Source: Candidatus Gastranaerophilales bacterium (GTDB lineage Bacteria; Cyanobacteriota; Vampirovibrionia; Gastranaerophilales; Gastranaerophilaceae). From it: DNA of 61,733 nt. Position 1 is the stretch's first letter, and the number at the start of each line of letters is the position of its first letter. Positions 24,647-33,971 of the stretch are shown piece after piece. Location of the stretch: NCBI GenBank assembly GCA_947624975.1, contig CANQMP010000010.1, positions 1 through 61,733 on the forward strand. Direction: 5' to 3'. A program made the position numbers and the translations under genes. A model generated the notes under the pieces. The model was not told the DNA's origin. It made no database searches and saw only the letters and a list, made by a program, of their open reading frames with translations.

Positions 24647-25678
24647 TTAACCGAATGTTTTAAAGGTAGATTCAGTGTTCTTTTGGATAACTTTTTCTAC
24701 CGCATCCATTTCGTTTGAAATAGCATCCTGTTCGGTGTCTAACTGTTTTAATCTCAATTCTAAGTTTTTATCTTCTGACTGTATTATTTCTATTTTTGCG
24801 TTAATTTCCTGTATTGCCTGATCGTATTGATACTTGTCGTATTCATACTGGTTCATTGCATCATCGTATTTTGCCTGATCGGTAAGGGTGTTGGTTGTTA
24901 CGGCATAAGTTACTTCGTTTTCTTTTCCGGGGTTAAGAGTGATGTTGATAATTCTTCCCGTTGCATCCTGTTCCATTCTGGCTGTTACATTCTTTATTTC
25001 TTCGGTTTTTTGTGCAGAACCTATTGTATAAGCCTCAATATTGCTCAAAGATGAACCGTTATCCGAATAAACAGCACTCTCAAGGTCTGATTTTTTGTAA
25101 AAATACGGACTCCAAGTGCCGGTTGTGGTATTTTGTACATATCTTACATACCAGGAGGAATCATCACCAGTACCGCCATATTGTGCTTGCAATATTTTCA
25201 AATATTCTTCTTCTTCTTTTTTCAATTGTTCTAACTGATCATCAGAAAGTGTTTTTAAATACGGATCATTTTTATCCATATCGTCTTTGCTGCAATTTTT
25301 ACATAAACATCTGAGTTTTTGAGAGCCTACATAATAATCACCGCCAGCTTTTGTTACGATTGAACTTGCAGTTTTTACCGCTGCAAAATCATCCATCCAA
25401 GAGGATACGTAGCTTATCATATAATTGCCGCTTCCTTTGGCTATCATACTTGTTATTGAATTAGACAAAGAACCGTCTTGGAAGGTATATACCGTTTTGG
25501 TATAATCGGCAACAGAAGGAGGAACAGGAACAGACATACCTAACAACTGATTATAATAATTTGCTGACTGATTTGACAAAGTTGTCCTTTGCTGGTTAAT
25601 CTGTTGTCCTTCATATTCTACGTTTGTTTTCCTTGCAGTAAGACCTAAAAATCTCGCCTGCGATGCTGCCATACCCAT
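24647..25678 (-). CDS. MGM-family protein, short variant, copy 1
   Basis: A 343-aa protein of unknown function. It starts MGMAASQARFLGLTARKTN, followed by a Gln/Asn-rich amphipathic helix. A globular middle contains the cysteine cluster CLCKNC near residue 126, then a region ending YAVTTNTLTDQAKYDDAMNQ. The C-terminal 70 residues form a coiled coil closing with STFKTFG. There is no signal peptide. The sister at 33972 is nearly identical at both ends but differs at about residues 165-240. The terminal helices and sigma-28-like promoter make an axial or type III-like secreted protein conceivable; this is inference. SD GAAAGGG lies upstream. Confidence 0.78.
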   Translation of the reverse strand: MGMAASQARFLGLTARKTNVEYEGQQINQQRTTLSNQSANYYNQLLGMSVPVPPSVADYTKTVYTFQDGSLSNSITSMIAKGSGNYMISYVSSWMDDFAAVKTASSIVTKAGGDYYVGSQKLRCLCKNCSKDDMDKNDPYLKTLSDDQLEQLKKEEEEYLKILQAQYGGTGDDSSWYVRYVQNTTTGTWSPYFYKKSDLESAVYSDNGSSLSNIEAYTIGSAQKTEEIKNVTARMEQDATGRIINITLNPGKENEVTYAVTTNTLTDQAKYDDAMNQYEYDKYQYDQAIQEINAKIEIIQSEDKNLELRLKQLDTEQDAISNEMDAVEKVIQKNTESTFKTFG

Positions 25679-25721
25679 GACGTGTTCCCTTTCGTTTTGT
25701 TTTTGTTCCTTTGTATTTTCT

Positions 25722-25749
25722 TTTACGGCAGCTTTTTATTTTTTCTTTA
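25722..25749 (-). promoter_or_regulatory. Sigma-28/SigD-like promoter (TAAAGAAA-N12-GCCGTAAA)
   Basis: Minus strand: TAAAGAAA (25749-25742), 12 nt, GCCGTAAA (25729-25722). The spacing is the same as at 3967. Confidence 0.6.
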
Positions 25750-25837
25750 ATTTTTTGTACACTTTTGTTAAGATTTCGTTACAATAAAGCTGAAAAAGCC
25801 CAATATAACAGGATTTTTCAAAAACATAAAAATAACA

Positions 25838-27697
25838 TTATTCAGCCATAAAAAGTCTTGCAAAGAAACAAGCAACGTGCTGAACGGAATCCACTCTGAC
25901 CCATTGCCGAGTAGCTTTAAAGCGGATAGAACGCACGGAACGCAGAGAATTCAGGTGAGAATAGGTATTTTCTTCGCTGTTATAAAGATGAAAGAGGCAG
26001 GTTGCAACTTTTTTGCACGCATTAAGTATGTTTTGAGCAAGTTCATCTCTGCCAAGCTCTTTTGCCAGATAATATGCGGCGATAAGTCCTTCCGAGCGTG
26101 CGCCGTCAGGGTAAAAATGGTCGCCGTAATTGTAGTAATAACCGCCTTCAAAATCAATATAGGGCGAATTATTTGCGGTATAAGTCTTTTTAATCATGGT
26201 ATTTGCGTCGCCAAACACAAAGTTCAGATAATTTTCTTTTCTGAAATGTTCATCCTTTGCCCATTCTTCAACAGCCTGCATAAGCCAGGCATCGGATGGC
26301 AAAGCGGTAAACAAATCCGCATAAATCTTAGGACGTTCGTCAATAATCCAGTCGAGTGCAATTTCAGACATTCTGCGAACTTCGTTTACCAAATCATTAT
26401 CTTCTTTAAAATTGTTTGCAAAAAGTCCGAGCCCTAAAAGTGCCTCTCCGGGGTAATAGAAAGAAAAAGTTTCTTTACGTTCCGCATCACTCATTGAAAT
26501 AAGCGGATTTCCATCCTGATATAACGGGTGAATATAGTACCCCAAGAATTCACCGTTATCATAAATTCGGCTCAATAAATGTCTGACATAACCTTTAATA
26601 TATTCATCATAAGACTTATCGCCCGAAATATTTCTGTACTGCATTAAAGCGGTAAGCAAAACTCCAGTGCCGCCAAGTTTTGCTTTCTGATTATAAAAAG
26701 CATAATAACCCGTTCCCCATCGGGTTTCATGCTCTTTTGTAATCGAAATATTCCAATTTATAGCCTTTTTAGCGGACTGAATAAATTTATCATCTTTTGT
26801 AAGCTGAAAAGCTCTCAAAAGCGTTATAATTCCTCCGCAATGCCTTAAATCGTTATAATAAAGGTTATCCGAATGTCTTGAAGGATGTTCATGGTCGACA
26901 AAATTATCATCCGTGCAGTTGTAATAGTAGAGAAATCTTCCGTCATCGTACATATTATCAATAAGCCACTCTGATGAATTGACAACCTGATTATACATTA
27001 CATCCCTGTCAAACTCCGTAAATCTTATATTTCCGCGGTACAAGGGTAAAACTTTATCCTTAAAAGTAATGAAAGCCCTGCTTTTAAACAAATAATACTC
27101 ATAATCTTTTGAGGATAAAAGGATTTTTACACGCTCTGAAATCTTATTCGTAAGTTTTCCTATTGGCGAACGTTTTGCAAGAGTTTCAACGGCTTTATTA
27201 AGTCCCATGTGGCTTAGCAAAATCGCATCGGTCGGCATATAATAGTAAGAAATGCCGTCTTTTCTAAGCTCAAGCCCTGAAACTCCGGGTTCAAAACGTC
27301 CGTTGTCAAATCTTTCGGTGTTTAAAAATTTTCGTTTAATCGGCACTCTGTCGTAACCGCATTCAATCATTATACGGCAGGAATTTTCATTCACTATGTC
27401 AAAATCTTTGATACGTTTGCTCGTTAAAAGCATTTCGATATCTCGGTTTAATGTAGCTTCAAAAGTCGAACGCTTGCTCCCGTAACGATTATATCTGTTG
27501 CCTGTTTGAAAAAGAGTTATATAAACAATGGTTTCATTCGGAATAAATTCAAATATTTCGAAAAGTTCCAAATCGTTGATATTAAGCTTTTCATGCGAAA
27601 TCAGGGCTTTTCTGATACGCCTCAAAAGCTCATTTACGGGAGAAAAATCCTGATTATAATACGCTCTTTCCTTATCATTCGATTTTGTAAAATCCAT
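25838..27697 (-). CDS. Six-hairpin (alpha/alpha)-barrel-like protein of unknown function
   Basis: A 619-aa cytoplasmic protein. The N-terminal third (to about residue 230) is mixed alpha/beta with no motif I know. The rest has the periodicity of an (alpha/alpha)6 toroid: WLIDNMYDDGRFLYYYN, GGIITLLRAFQLTKD, ETRWGTGYYAFYNQKAKLGG, FYYPGEALLGLGLFAN and GGYYYNYGDHFYPDGARSEG. That resembles sugar epimerase or glycosidase folds, so a carbohydrate substrate is plausible. I start at 27697 (AGGGG close upstream); the longer frame adds an unrelated hydrophobic leader. It is divergent from smc and lies between the two long direct repeats. Confidence 0.7.
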   Translation of the reverse strand: MDFTKSNDKERAYYNQDFSPVNELLRRIRKALISHEKLNINDLELFEIFEFIPNETIVYITLFQTGNRYNRYGSKRSTFEATLNRDIEMLLTSKRIKDFDIVNENSCRIMIECGYDRVPIKRKFLNTERFDNGRFEPGVSGLELRKDGISYYYMPTDAILLSHMGLNKAVETLAKRSPIGKLTNKISERVKILLSSKDYEYYLFKSRAFITFKDKVLPLYRGNIRFTEFDRDVMYNQVVNSSEWLIDNMYDDGRFLYYYNCTDDNFVDHEHPSRHSDNLYYNDLRHCGGIITLLRAFQLTKDDKFIQSAKKAINWNISITKEHETRWGTGYYAFYNQKAKLGGTGVLLTALMQYRNISGDKSYDEYIKGYVRHLLSRIYDNGEFLGYYIHPLYQDGNPLISMSDAERKETFSFYYPGEALLGLGLFANNFKEDNDLVNEVRRMSEIALDWIIDERPKIYADLFTALPSDAWLMQAVEEWAKDEHFRKENYLNFVFGDANTMIKKTYTANNSPYIDFEGGYYYNYGDHFYPDGARSEGLIAAYYLAKELGRDELAQNILNACKKVATCLFHLYNSEENTYSHLNSLRSVRSIRFKATRQWVRVDSVQHVACFFARLFMAE

Positions 27698-27803
27698 AAC
27701 CCCTATTTTAGCATTAACCGTATAAAATATCAAACGTAAAGATTTATTTAACATTTTGACATAACCGCAAACTTATTGTTCAATTATAATAGGACTTTGT
27801 AGG

Positions 27804-30800
27804 ATGTACATAAAACAGCTTGAAATAGATAATTTTAAATCATTTGCCAATAAATCGGAAATCCCTTTGTTAAAAGGGTTTACAGCCGTGTCAGGCCCAA
27901 ACGGTTCAGGGAAAAGCAACATTATTGACAGCGTGCTTTTCGCACTGGGACTTGCCAACGCGGGCGAACTCCGTGCCGAAAACCTTTCACACTTTATTTC
28001 TACATACACAAAAAGGAACGATGCCTCGGTTAAAGTTACGTTCGGCGACATGGATGAAGGCGAGGACTTAACCATCGAACGTAAAATCAAAAAAACTTCG
28101 CAAGGCTACGCAAGCACCTATTACGTAAACAATTCCGTAACAACTCACACCAATGTCCTTGCTCTGCTTGAAAAATACAACGTTACCCCGAACAGTTACA
28201 ACGTCATGATGCAGGGCGACGTTATGGGAATTACAAACTGTTCTCCCAAAAGCCGCAGAAAAATTATTGACGAAATCGCAGGAATTGCAGATTTTGATAG
28301 AAGAATTGAACAGGCAACCTCAGAACTTGAAACCGTAGAACAGCGGGTTGAACGCTCAACGGTTATCTTGGGCGAAGTCGATAACAGGCTTGAACAACTT
28401 AAAGAAGAAAGAGAAGCAGCTCTCAAATACCAAAAACTTCGCGAAGAAAAAACAGGTCTTGAAAGCCAAATTAATACGGTTAAATTCTTCGATATTAAAA
28501 GAAAACTCGAAAATGCACACGAAAATATCCTTGAATTTACCAAAAAGAAAAAAGAAGAAGAAATAAAAAATAAAGATACAGACGAACGCTTAAAGCTCAT
28601 AAAGCAGAAATATCAAGAAGTTTCCGAACTTGTGAAAGAAAAAGGCGAAGCCGAACAAATTGAACTGAAAAAACGTGAAGAAGCTATCAAAGGCGACATT
28701 GACAGAAAAAATATGGCGATGAATTATGCCGAAAAACAAATTCACGACGGACTTCGCACGATAGAGAATTCCAAAAACGGCATCGAAAATCGCAAAAAAG
28801 ATAACGACTCACTTAACCTTAAAATTAAAATGAAAGAGGATGAAGCAGCCGTTATTAAAAACAGTATAACAGAGCGTAATGCCGAGTTGAAAAAAATTCT
28901 AGAAGATATGACAGGGCTTAACGCAACAGCAGATGAGCATATCGAAAAACGGAATAATTTGAGGAAAAAATTGGAAAACCTCAAAGATTCCGAAACATCG
29001 CTTATTCAAGAAAAAATTCCGCTTGAAAACGACCTAAAATATCTCAAAAAAGAACTTGAAAACGCTAAAAGTAAGCTTGACGAACTTAATGAACTTAAAG
29101 CGAATTACAACTCCGATTTCAGTCTGAAACAAACCCTTGTGAACCAGCTTCAGCAGGAAATGGAAGATTTCAAAAATATTCAACATACCGTCATGAACGA
29201 CTATGACACAACAAATAATGAAATAAACGATTTGAATTATAACATTCAAATGGCTTTCAGGAAGATTTCCGCAATAGAAGGTAAAATTGATGCCGCAAAA
29301 GAAGCAAACTTCGGGCATGCGGTGGATTTTGTCATGAGAGCAAAAGTAAAAGGCGTTCATGCACCGCTTGCACAGCTCGGTTCGGTCGATAAAGAGTATT
29401 CAACCGCTTTGGAAGTTGCATTCGGCGGAAGAATGGCTCACATCGTCGTGGATGATGAGCATACGGCATCGGTTGTAATCGAACTTTTAAAATCTTCAAA
29501 TGCGGGCAGAGCAACATTTATTCCGCTGAACAAAATTAAAAAAGCTCCGTCAAAATTACCTCTGCCAAAGGATAAAGGCGTAATTGATTATGCAATTAAT
29601 CTCGTGGATTTTGAGGATGAATATATTGATGCGTTTTTCTACGCAGTCGGCGACACAATAGTTGTTGAAGATATTGAATGTGCAAAAAAATTAATCGGCA
29701 AGTACAGAATGGTTACTCTGCAAGGCGAATTACTCGAAAAATCAGGTTCCATGACCGGAGGTTCAAAGCTCAAAACAGGTTTAAGCTTTACTCAAAACGA
29801 TGACGAGGAACTGAATAAATTCAAAGAACGATTAAAAGATATGGAAAAGAAGCTCGCACAACTTCAGGATAAAAAAGCTTCGCTTGAAGAAAAACTTAAA
29901 GACGTAAGACAAAAATACAGCGACTCTACTGGCGAATATTCAAAATCCAAATCCGAGCTTGACAGTATGAAAAAGAATTACGAAAAAAGCGAGGAAATTT
30001 TACGGGAGCAGAGTGAATTTATCTCCCAAACCGAACCGAAAATCGCTGAATTAAACAAAAAACTTGACAAGCTTGAAGAAAAAAACGTTAAATTGTACGA
30101 CGAAATTTCAACCTGCACCTCAGAAATTGAAGAAGTTGAAAAATTTATTAACAATGAAGATTTGAAAGAGCTTAAAGAAAAAACTGAAGGCGTGGAAAAT
30201 GAAATAAAAAGACTTCAAGCCAAACTAACAGCCGCAGAAAGCGATAAAAACGAATTCCTTCGACAAATTTCTTTCAACAATAATGTTAATGAAACCAAAA
30301 TTGAAGAAATTAAATCAATAGAAAAAAATAACGAAAAACTTAACGAAGATAAAATTCGCTTTAAATCTGAAATTGAAGCTTTAAATAAAAATATCGAAGA
30401 ACTTCATGAACAGATTTCGCAAATCGAAGAAAAGCTCGGCGAGCTTATAAAAGAGCGTGACAATATCAATGCCGAATTAATTGAACTTGAAAAACAAAAA
30501 CACCTGAGAACGGCGGATATTGAACGTATGGAAGAACAAATCGAATCGTTTAAGACACGCAGACGCGAACTTGACACGGAACTTGAAAATGCTACAAAAG
30601 AGCTTATTGAAGGCGGTGTGGAGATAAATAAACTTGAGCCGGTTACAATTTCCATTGAAGAAATTACCGCAAAAATTCAGCGTCTTGAAAAACGTATGAC
30701 CGAGATGGGCGATGTTAACATGCGTGCTTTGAGTGCTTACGATGAAGTTCTTGCAAGGCAGCAGGAATTGAAAGAACGCATTGAAACACTTTCCAAAGAA

Positions 30801-31304
30801 CGAAAAGAGATTTTAGAGAGAATGCAGGGTTACGAAAAACTTAAAAAAGAAACATTTATGAAAACTTACAACAACATAAATGAGAATTTTAAAGAAGTTT
30901 TCCACCAGCTTTCGGAGGGTGAAGGCGAACTTAAACTGGAATGTCCCGATGATCCTTTGTCAGGCGGGCTTACGATTGAGGCTCAACCCAGAGATAAGAA
31001 ACTTCAAAGACTTGAAAGTATGTCGGGCGGTGAAAAATCTCTCACGGCACTCGCTTTTGTGTTTGCTATTCAAAGATATATGCCCTCACCTTTTTATGCG
31101 TTTGACGAAGTCGATGCAAGCCTTGATGCAATTAATGTCGACCGCATAGCCCAAATGCTTCAAAAGCAAGCAAAAAATACGCAATTTATAGTAGTTAGTC
31201 ACAAACGAACTATGGTAAAATCATCTGATCATATAATAGGTGTAACTCAAAAAGAAAAAGGTATCACAAAAGTTACAGGTATAGAAGTAAATAACGAAGG
31301 ATAG
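27804..31304 (+). CDS. smc: Chromosome segregation protein SMC
   Basis: The core ATPase of the bacterial condensin that organises and segregates the chromosome. At 1166 aa it is full length. Walker A GPNGSGKSN is near residue 32, followed by a long coiled coil and a hinge around residues 510-670 (GVHAPLAQLGSVDKEY, SGSMTGGS). A returning coiled coil leads to the ABC signature SGGEKSLTALAF and Walker B FYAFDEVDASLDA. It starts at ATG 27804 with AGGA 9 nt upstream and TATAAT at 27785-27790. It heads a four-gene operon, with scpA starting 3 nt after its stop. Confidence 0.98.
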   Translation: MYIKQLEIDNFKSFANKSEIPLLKGFTAVSGPNGSGKSNIIDSVLFALGLANAGELRAENLSHFISTYTKRNDASVKVTFGDMDEGEDLTIERKIKKTSQGYASTYYVNNSVTTHTNVLALLEKYNVTPNSYNVMMQGDVMGITNCSPKSRRKIIDEIAGIADFDRRIEQATSELETVEQRVERSTVILGEVDNRLEQLKEEREAALKYQKLREEKTGLESQINTVKFFDIKRKLENAHENILEFTKKKKEEEIKNKDTDERLKLIKQKYQEVSELVKEKGEAEQIELKKREEAIKGDIDRKNMAMNYAEKQIHDGLRTIENSKNGIENRKKDNDSLNLKIKMKEDEAAVIKNSITERNAELKKILEDMTGLNATADEHIEKRNNLRKKLENLKDSETSLIQEKIPLENDLKYLKKELENAKSKLDELNELKANYNSDFSLKQTLVNQLQQEMEDFKNIQHTVMNDYDTTNNEINDLNYNIQMAFRKISAIEGKIDAAKEANFGHAVDFVMRAKVKGVHAPLAQLGSVDKEYSTALEVAFGGRMAHIVVDDEHTASVVIELLKSSNAGRATFIPLNKIKKAPSKLPLPKDKGVIDYAINLVDFEDEYIDAFFYAVGDTIVVEDIECAKKLIGKYRMVTLQGELLEKSGSMTGGSKLKTGLSFTQNDDEELNKFKERLKDMEKKLAQLQDKKASLEEKLKDVRQKYSDSTGEYSKSKSELDSMKKNYEKSEEILREQSEFISQTEPKIAELNKKLDKLEEKNVKLYDEISTCTSEIEEVEKFINNEDLKELKEKTEGVENEIKRLQAKLTAAESDKNEFLRQISFNNNVNETKIEEIKSIEKNNEKLNEDKIRFKSEIEALNKNIEELHEQISQIEEKLGELIKERDNINAELIELEKQKHLRTADIERMEEQIESFKTRRRELDTELENATKELIEGGVEINKLEPVTISIEEITAKIQRLEKRMTEMGDVNMRALSAYDEVLARQQELKERIETLSKERKEILERMQGYEKLKKETFMKTYNNINENFKEVFHQLSEGEGELKLECPDDPLSGGLTIEAQPRDKKLQRLESMSGGEKSLTALAFVFAIQRYMPSPFYAFDEVDASLDAINVDRIAQMLQKQAKNTQFIVVSHKRTMVKSSDHIIGVTQKEKGITKVTGIEVNNEG

Positions 31305-31307
31305 TTT

Positions 31308-32081
31308 ATGGTGCTTAATTACAATTTGAATTTACCCGAAAATACATCAGACGGCATAGGTATCCTTGTCGATATGGCAAAATCAGGCAAAATCGACCCC
31401 TGGAATATCAATATCGTTGATGTTACCGATAAATATCTTTCGCACATGGTTGAAATGCAGTCGCAAAACCTAAGAATAACAGGCCGAACTTTACTTTTTG
31501 CGGCAATACTTTTAAAGCTTAAATCAAATATTCTTGACGGAATTGATGTTATACAATTTGACCCTCCGGAACCCGAAGTTCAATACGATGATGACGGTTT
31601 TATTGTCGATTACACGGAAGAAGATGATTATATCCCGTCTAACAATGTTATTTCTATCGATGAAGTCTTGCAAAGGCGTACAAGCGTAAGACTTAATCAT
31701 AACCGTGTCGTAACATTGAAAGACTTAATCAGACAGCTTGAATTTTACGAAAAACTTGACAAAACGCAATCTCTTAAAGAAAAACACGAAAGAGCAAAAC
31801 GCCGTGTTCAGTCGTATTCACGTTTAACCTCAAACGATATAGTAAATCTTTCGCAGGAAGAATACATTGAAGCCAATATCGTTACGCTGAAAGAAAATTT
31901 GGAACAGATTTTTGAAAACAACGAGAAAATTGAGCTTAACGAGCTTACACTTTTGGGGATGGACAAAGTCGGAGCTTATATCGCAATGCTTTTCTTATCA
32001 GTCGACAGCGATTATGATTTGCAGCAGGATAAATTTTATTCGGATGTTTTTGTAACGAAAGGTAGTATAAATGCGGATTGA
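31308..32081 (+). CDS. scpA: Segregation and condensation protein A
   Basis: The kleisin subunit that bridges the SMC heads, 257 aa. The N-terminal helical domain has the family segment GIGILVDMAKSGKIDPWNINIVDVTDKYL. A central acidic linker (PEPEVQYDDDGFIVDYTEEDDY) is followed by a winged-helix C-terminus ending ITLLGMDK-like (ELTLLGMDKVGAYIAML). Its stop overlaps the scpB start by 11 bp, so the two are translationally coupled. SD is AAGGA. Confidence 0.95.
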   Translation: MVLNYNLNLPENTSDGIGILVDMAKSGKIDPWNINIVDVTDKYLSHMVEMQSQNLRITGRTLLFAAILLKLKSNILDGIDVIQFDPPEPEVQYDDDGFIVDYTEEDDYIPSNNVISIDEVLQRRTSVRLNHNRVVTLKDLIRQLEFYEKLDKTQSLKEKHERAKRRVQSYSRLTSNDIVNLSQEEYIEANIVTLKENLEQIFENNEKIELNELTLLGMDKVGAYIAMLFLSVDSDYDLQQDKFYSDVFVTKGSINAD

Positions 32082-32586
32082 ACAGCTTAAATCGAGAATA
32101 GAGGCGGTTTTGTTTATAACTTCAAGAGCTGTAAGCCTTGATGAAATTGCCGTAATTCTGAACGAGGACACCGAAGCTATTGAAGAAGCAGTTCTTGAAC
32201 TTATTATGGACTATTCTTCACGTGACGGAGCGTTGGAAATCGACGATGAAAACGGTTATATTTTACAGGTTAAAGAGGAATATATTGATTTGGTTGAACT
32301 TCTTTGCCCCGTTGATTTAAAGCCGTCTGTTTTGCGAACACTTTCGGTTATTGCTATAAAAGAGCCTATGCGTCAGACCGAGTTGAAAGATTTACGAGGC
32401 TCATCAGCTTATGAACATGTTCAGGAGCTTGTCGATAAAGGCTTGATTTCCAAAACACGCGATAAAAACGGCAGAAGTTTTAACCTTAAAACAACACCAA
32501 AATTTAAAGAATACTTTAAACTAAAAGGAGATACGCGTTCGCTTTCAAAAATTCTTGAAAACGGTATAAAAGATAATGAAGAATAA
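32071..32586 (+). CDS. scpB: Segregation and condensation protein B
   Basis: A kleisin-interacting tandem winged-helix (KITE) protein, 171 aa. KSRIEAVLFITSRAVSLDEIA is the usual N-terminal motif, and LSVIAIKEPMRQTEL with SSAYEHVQELVDKGLISKTR is the second winged helix. It overlaps scpA by 11 bp and the following metalloprotease gene by 11 bp. Confidence 0.95.
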   Translation: MRIEQLKSRIEAVLFITSRAVSLDEIAVILNEDTEAIEEAVLELIMDYSSRDGALEIDDENGYILQVKEEYIDLVELLCPVDLKPSVLRTLSVIAIKEPMRQTELKDLRGSSAYEHVQELVDKGLISKTRDKNGRSFNLKTTPKFKEYFKLKGDTRSLSKILENGIKDNEE

Positions 32587-33868
32587 AACCATACTATTAT
32601 TATTTTTGTTACTGATTTTTTCCGTTTGTTTGAAATTTGTTCCGGATTTTTACTATCACAGAGGGATGGGCGAATTAAACAGAAAGGATTATGTTTCCGC
32701 GTACAAAAATCTTAAAAAAGCCTATTCATTAAACGATAAAAACAAAGATTACCGTTACGGATTTGTTGAGGCGCTTTCGCACCTTGCCCCGTCAATAACC
32801 GTTCAGAAACAGGTTTTTGAAATTGCAAACGACAGCTACAACGACAGTGCACATCAAAAAGCTCTGAATATTATCGGGCAGTGGAGAGAAAAAATTACGA
32901 TTGATTTCGGTGACAACTACATTGAGCAAGTTCCGACAGATACACAAATTATACGCTGGGATGAAAGTAAATTTCCGATAAAAACGGCAATTACAAGCGA
33001 CAGCAAAGAAGTTTTGCCCGAATATTACAAAACGGAAATTTTAAAAGCTTTGAGCCAATGGCAGGCATCGACGGGTTTTATAAAATTTCAAACGGTTGAT
33101 AACGTCAAAAACGCAAACATTGTGATAAAAATTACCCCAACGCCCGCAAATATTTGTAATGAAAGCATTTGCAGGTACGTTGTCGGATACACAACGCCTG
33201 ATTACAGCGGAAAAAAGCTTAATCAAATGGTTATAACCTTATACGACAAGGACGCAAACGGAAACTTCTTCTCGGATAAAGAACTTTATAACACGATATT
33301 GCACGAAACAGGCCATGCACTCGGGATTATGGGACACAGTTACAGCAGTGAAGACTTGATGTATATGGATAATACGGAGAATAAAACTTTCTATGCACCT
33401 TACAGAAGCTCTTTTCAGTATCTTTCATCCAAAGACATTAACACTATAAAGCTTTTGTATAAACTTTTGCCCGACATAACAAATTCCGACAAAGTCGATT
33501 ACACAAACCTGATTTACCCGCCGATAGTGCTTGGGACTTCCGAACAAATCAACAATAGAAAGATTAACGAGGCAAAAAATTACATAAGAAAAAATCCCAA
33601 ATTGATGATGGGATATATTGATTTGGCATCAGCTTACTCAACAGCGGGAAAAGATAAAGAGTCATTGAAAATTTTGCATAAAGCATTATCTCTTGCAAAT
33701 ACCGAAAATGAAAAGTATATTTGCTTTTATAATATTGCGGTCGTCTATCTTAACCTGAATAATCCCGATAAAGCTTTAACTTACGCAAATAAAGCTAAAG
33801 AAATATCGGATGACAACAGCGTAAAAGATTTGATTATGAACATAACGCATTTACGTACGAAAAAATAA
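32576..33868 (+). CDS. Matrixin-like metzincin protease with TPR regions
   Basis: A 430-aa protein with an N-terminal signal anchor (TILLLFLLLIFSVCLKFV). A TPR-like segment (RGMGELNRKDYVSAYKNLKKAY) precedes a catalytic domain at about residues 100-290 containing HETGHALGIMGH, the full metzincin zinc motif HExxHxxGxxH. DLMYM just after it is the expected Met-turn. Two or three TPR units follow. It is probably anchored outside the cytoplasmic membrane. It overlaps scpB by 11 bp, so it is translated from the condensin operon, an unusual pairing. The substrate is unknown. Confidence 0.9.
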   Translation: MKNKTILLLFLLLIFSVCLKFVPDFYYHRGMGELNRKDYVSAYKNLKKAYSLNDKNKDYRYGFVEALSHLAPSITVQKQVFEIANDSYNDSAHQKALNIIGQWREKITIDFGDNYIEQVPTDTQIIRWDESKFPIKTAITSDSKEVLPEYYKTEILKALSQWQASTGFIKFQTVDNVKNANIVIKITPTPANICNESICRYVVGYTTPDYSGKKLNQMVITLYDKDANGNFFSDKELYNTILHETGHALGIMGHSYSSEDLMYMDNTENKTFYAPYRSSFQYLSSKDINTIKLLYKLLPDITNSDKVDYTNLIYPPIVLGTSEQINNRKINEAKNYIRKNPKLMMGYIDLASAYSTAGKDKESLKILHKALSLANTENEKYICFYNIAVVYLNLNNPDKALTYANKAKEISDDNSVKDLIMNITHLRTKK

Positions 33869-33895
33869 AAAAAAACGACTTAATAGCAAGTCGTT
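33867..33895 (-). terminator. Intrinsic terminator of MGM gene (copy 2)
   Basis: Minus strand: AACGACTT, loop, AAGTCGTT, then a long T run. The + strand sequence also follows the matrixin stop directly, so it may serve both genes. Confidence 0.85.
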
Positions 33896-33971
33896 AGTTA
33901 AAAAAGGGGAAAGGAAACAAATTCTTATTACAGGCACAGTAGTGCCTAAATTATCTATCGTGTTTTTGAGA

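Larger units (their letters stand above)
24547..25787 (-). repeat. Long direct repeat, copy 1 (MGM gene with promoter and terminator)
   Basis: This unit is closely similar to 33871-35105 in the same orientation. Promoter, 5' UTR, gene ends and 3' hairpins are almost identical, while the gene centre differs. The copies flank the 26-34 kb block. Confidence 0.85.

Noticed and set aside
27753-27790. TTGACA paired with TATAAT as smc promoter
   Set aside because: The spacer is about 23 nt, too long for sigma-70. Only the -10 box is plausible.
28196-28600. Ser/Leu-rich 134-aa minus-strand frame within smc
   Set aside because: It is antisense to the coiled coil of SMC, a typical spurious frame in AT-rich coiled-coil genes.
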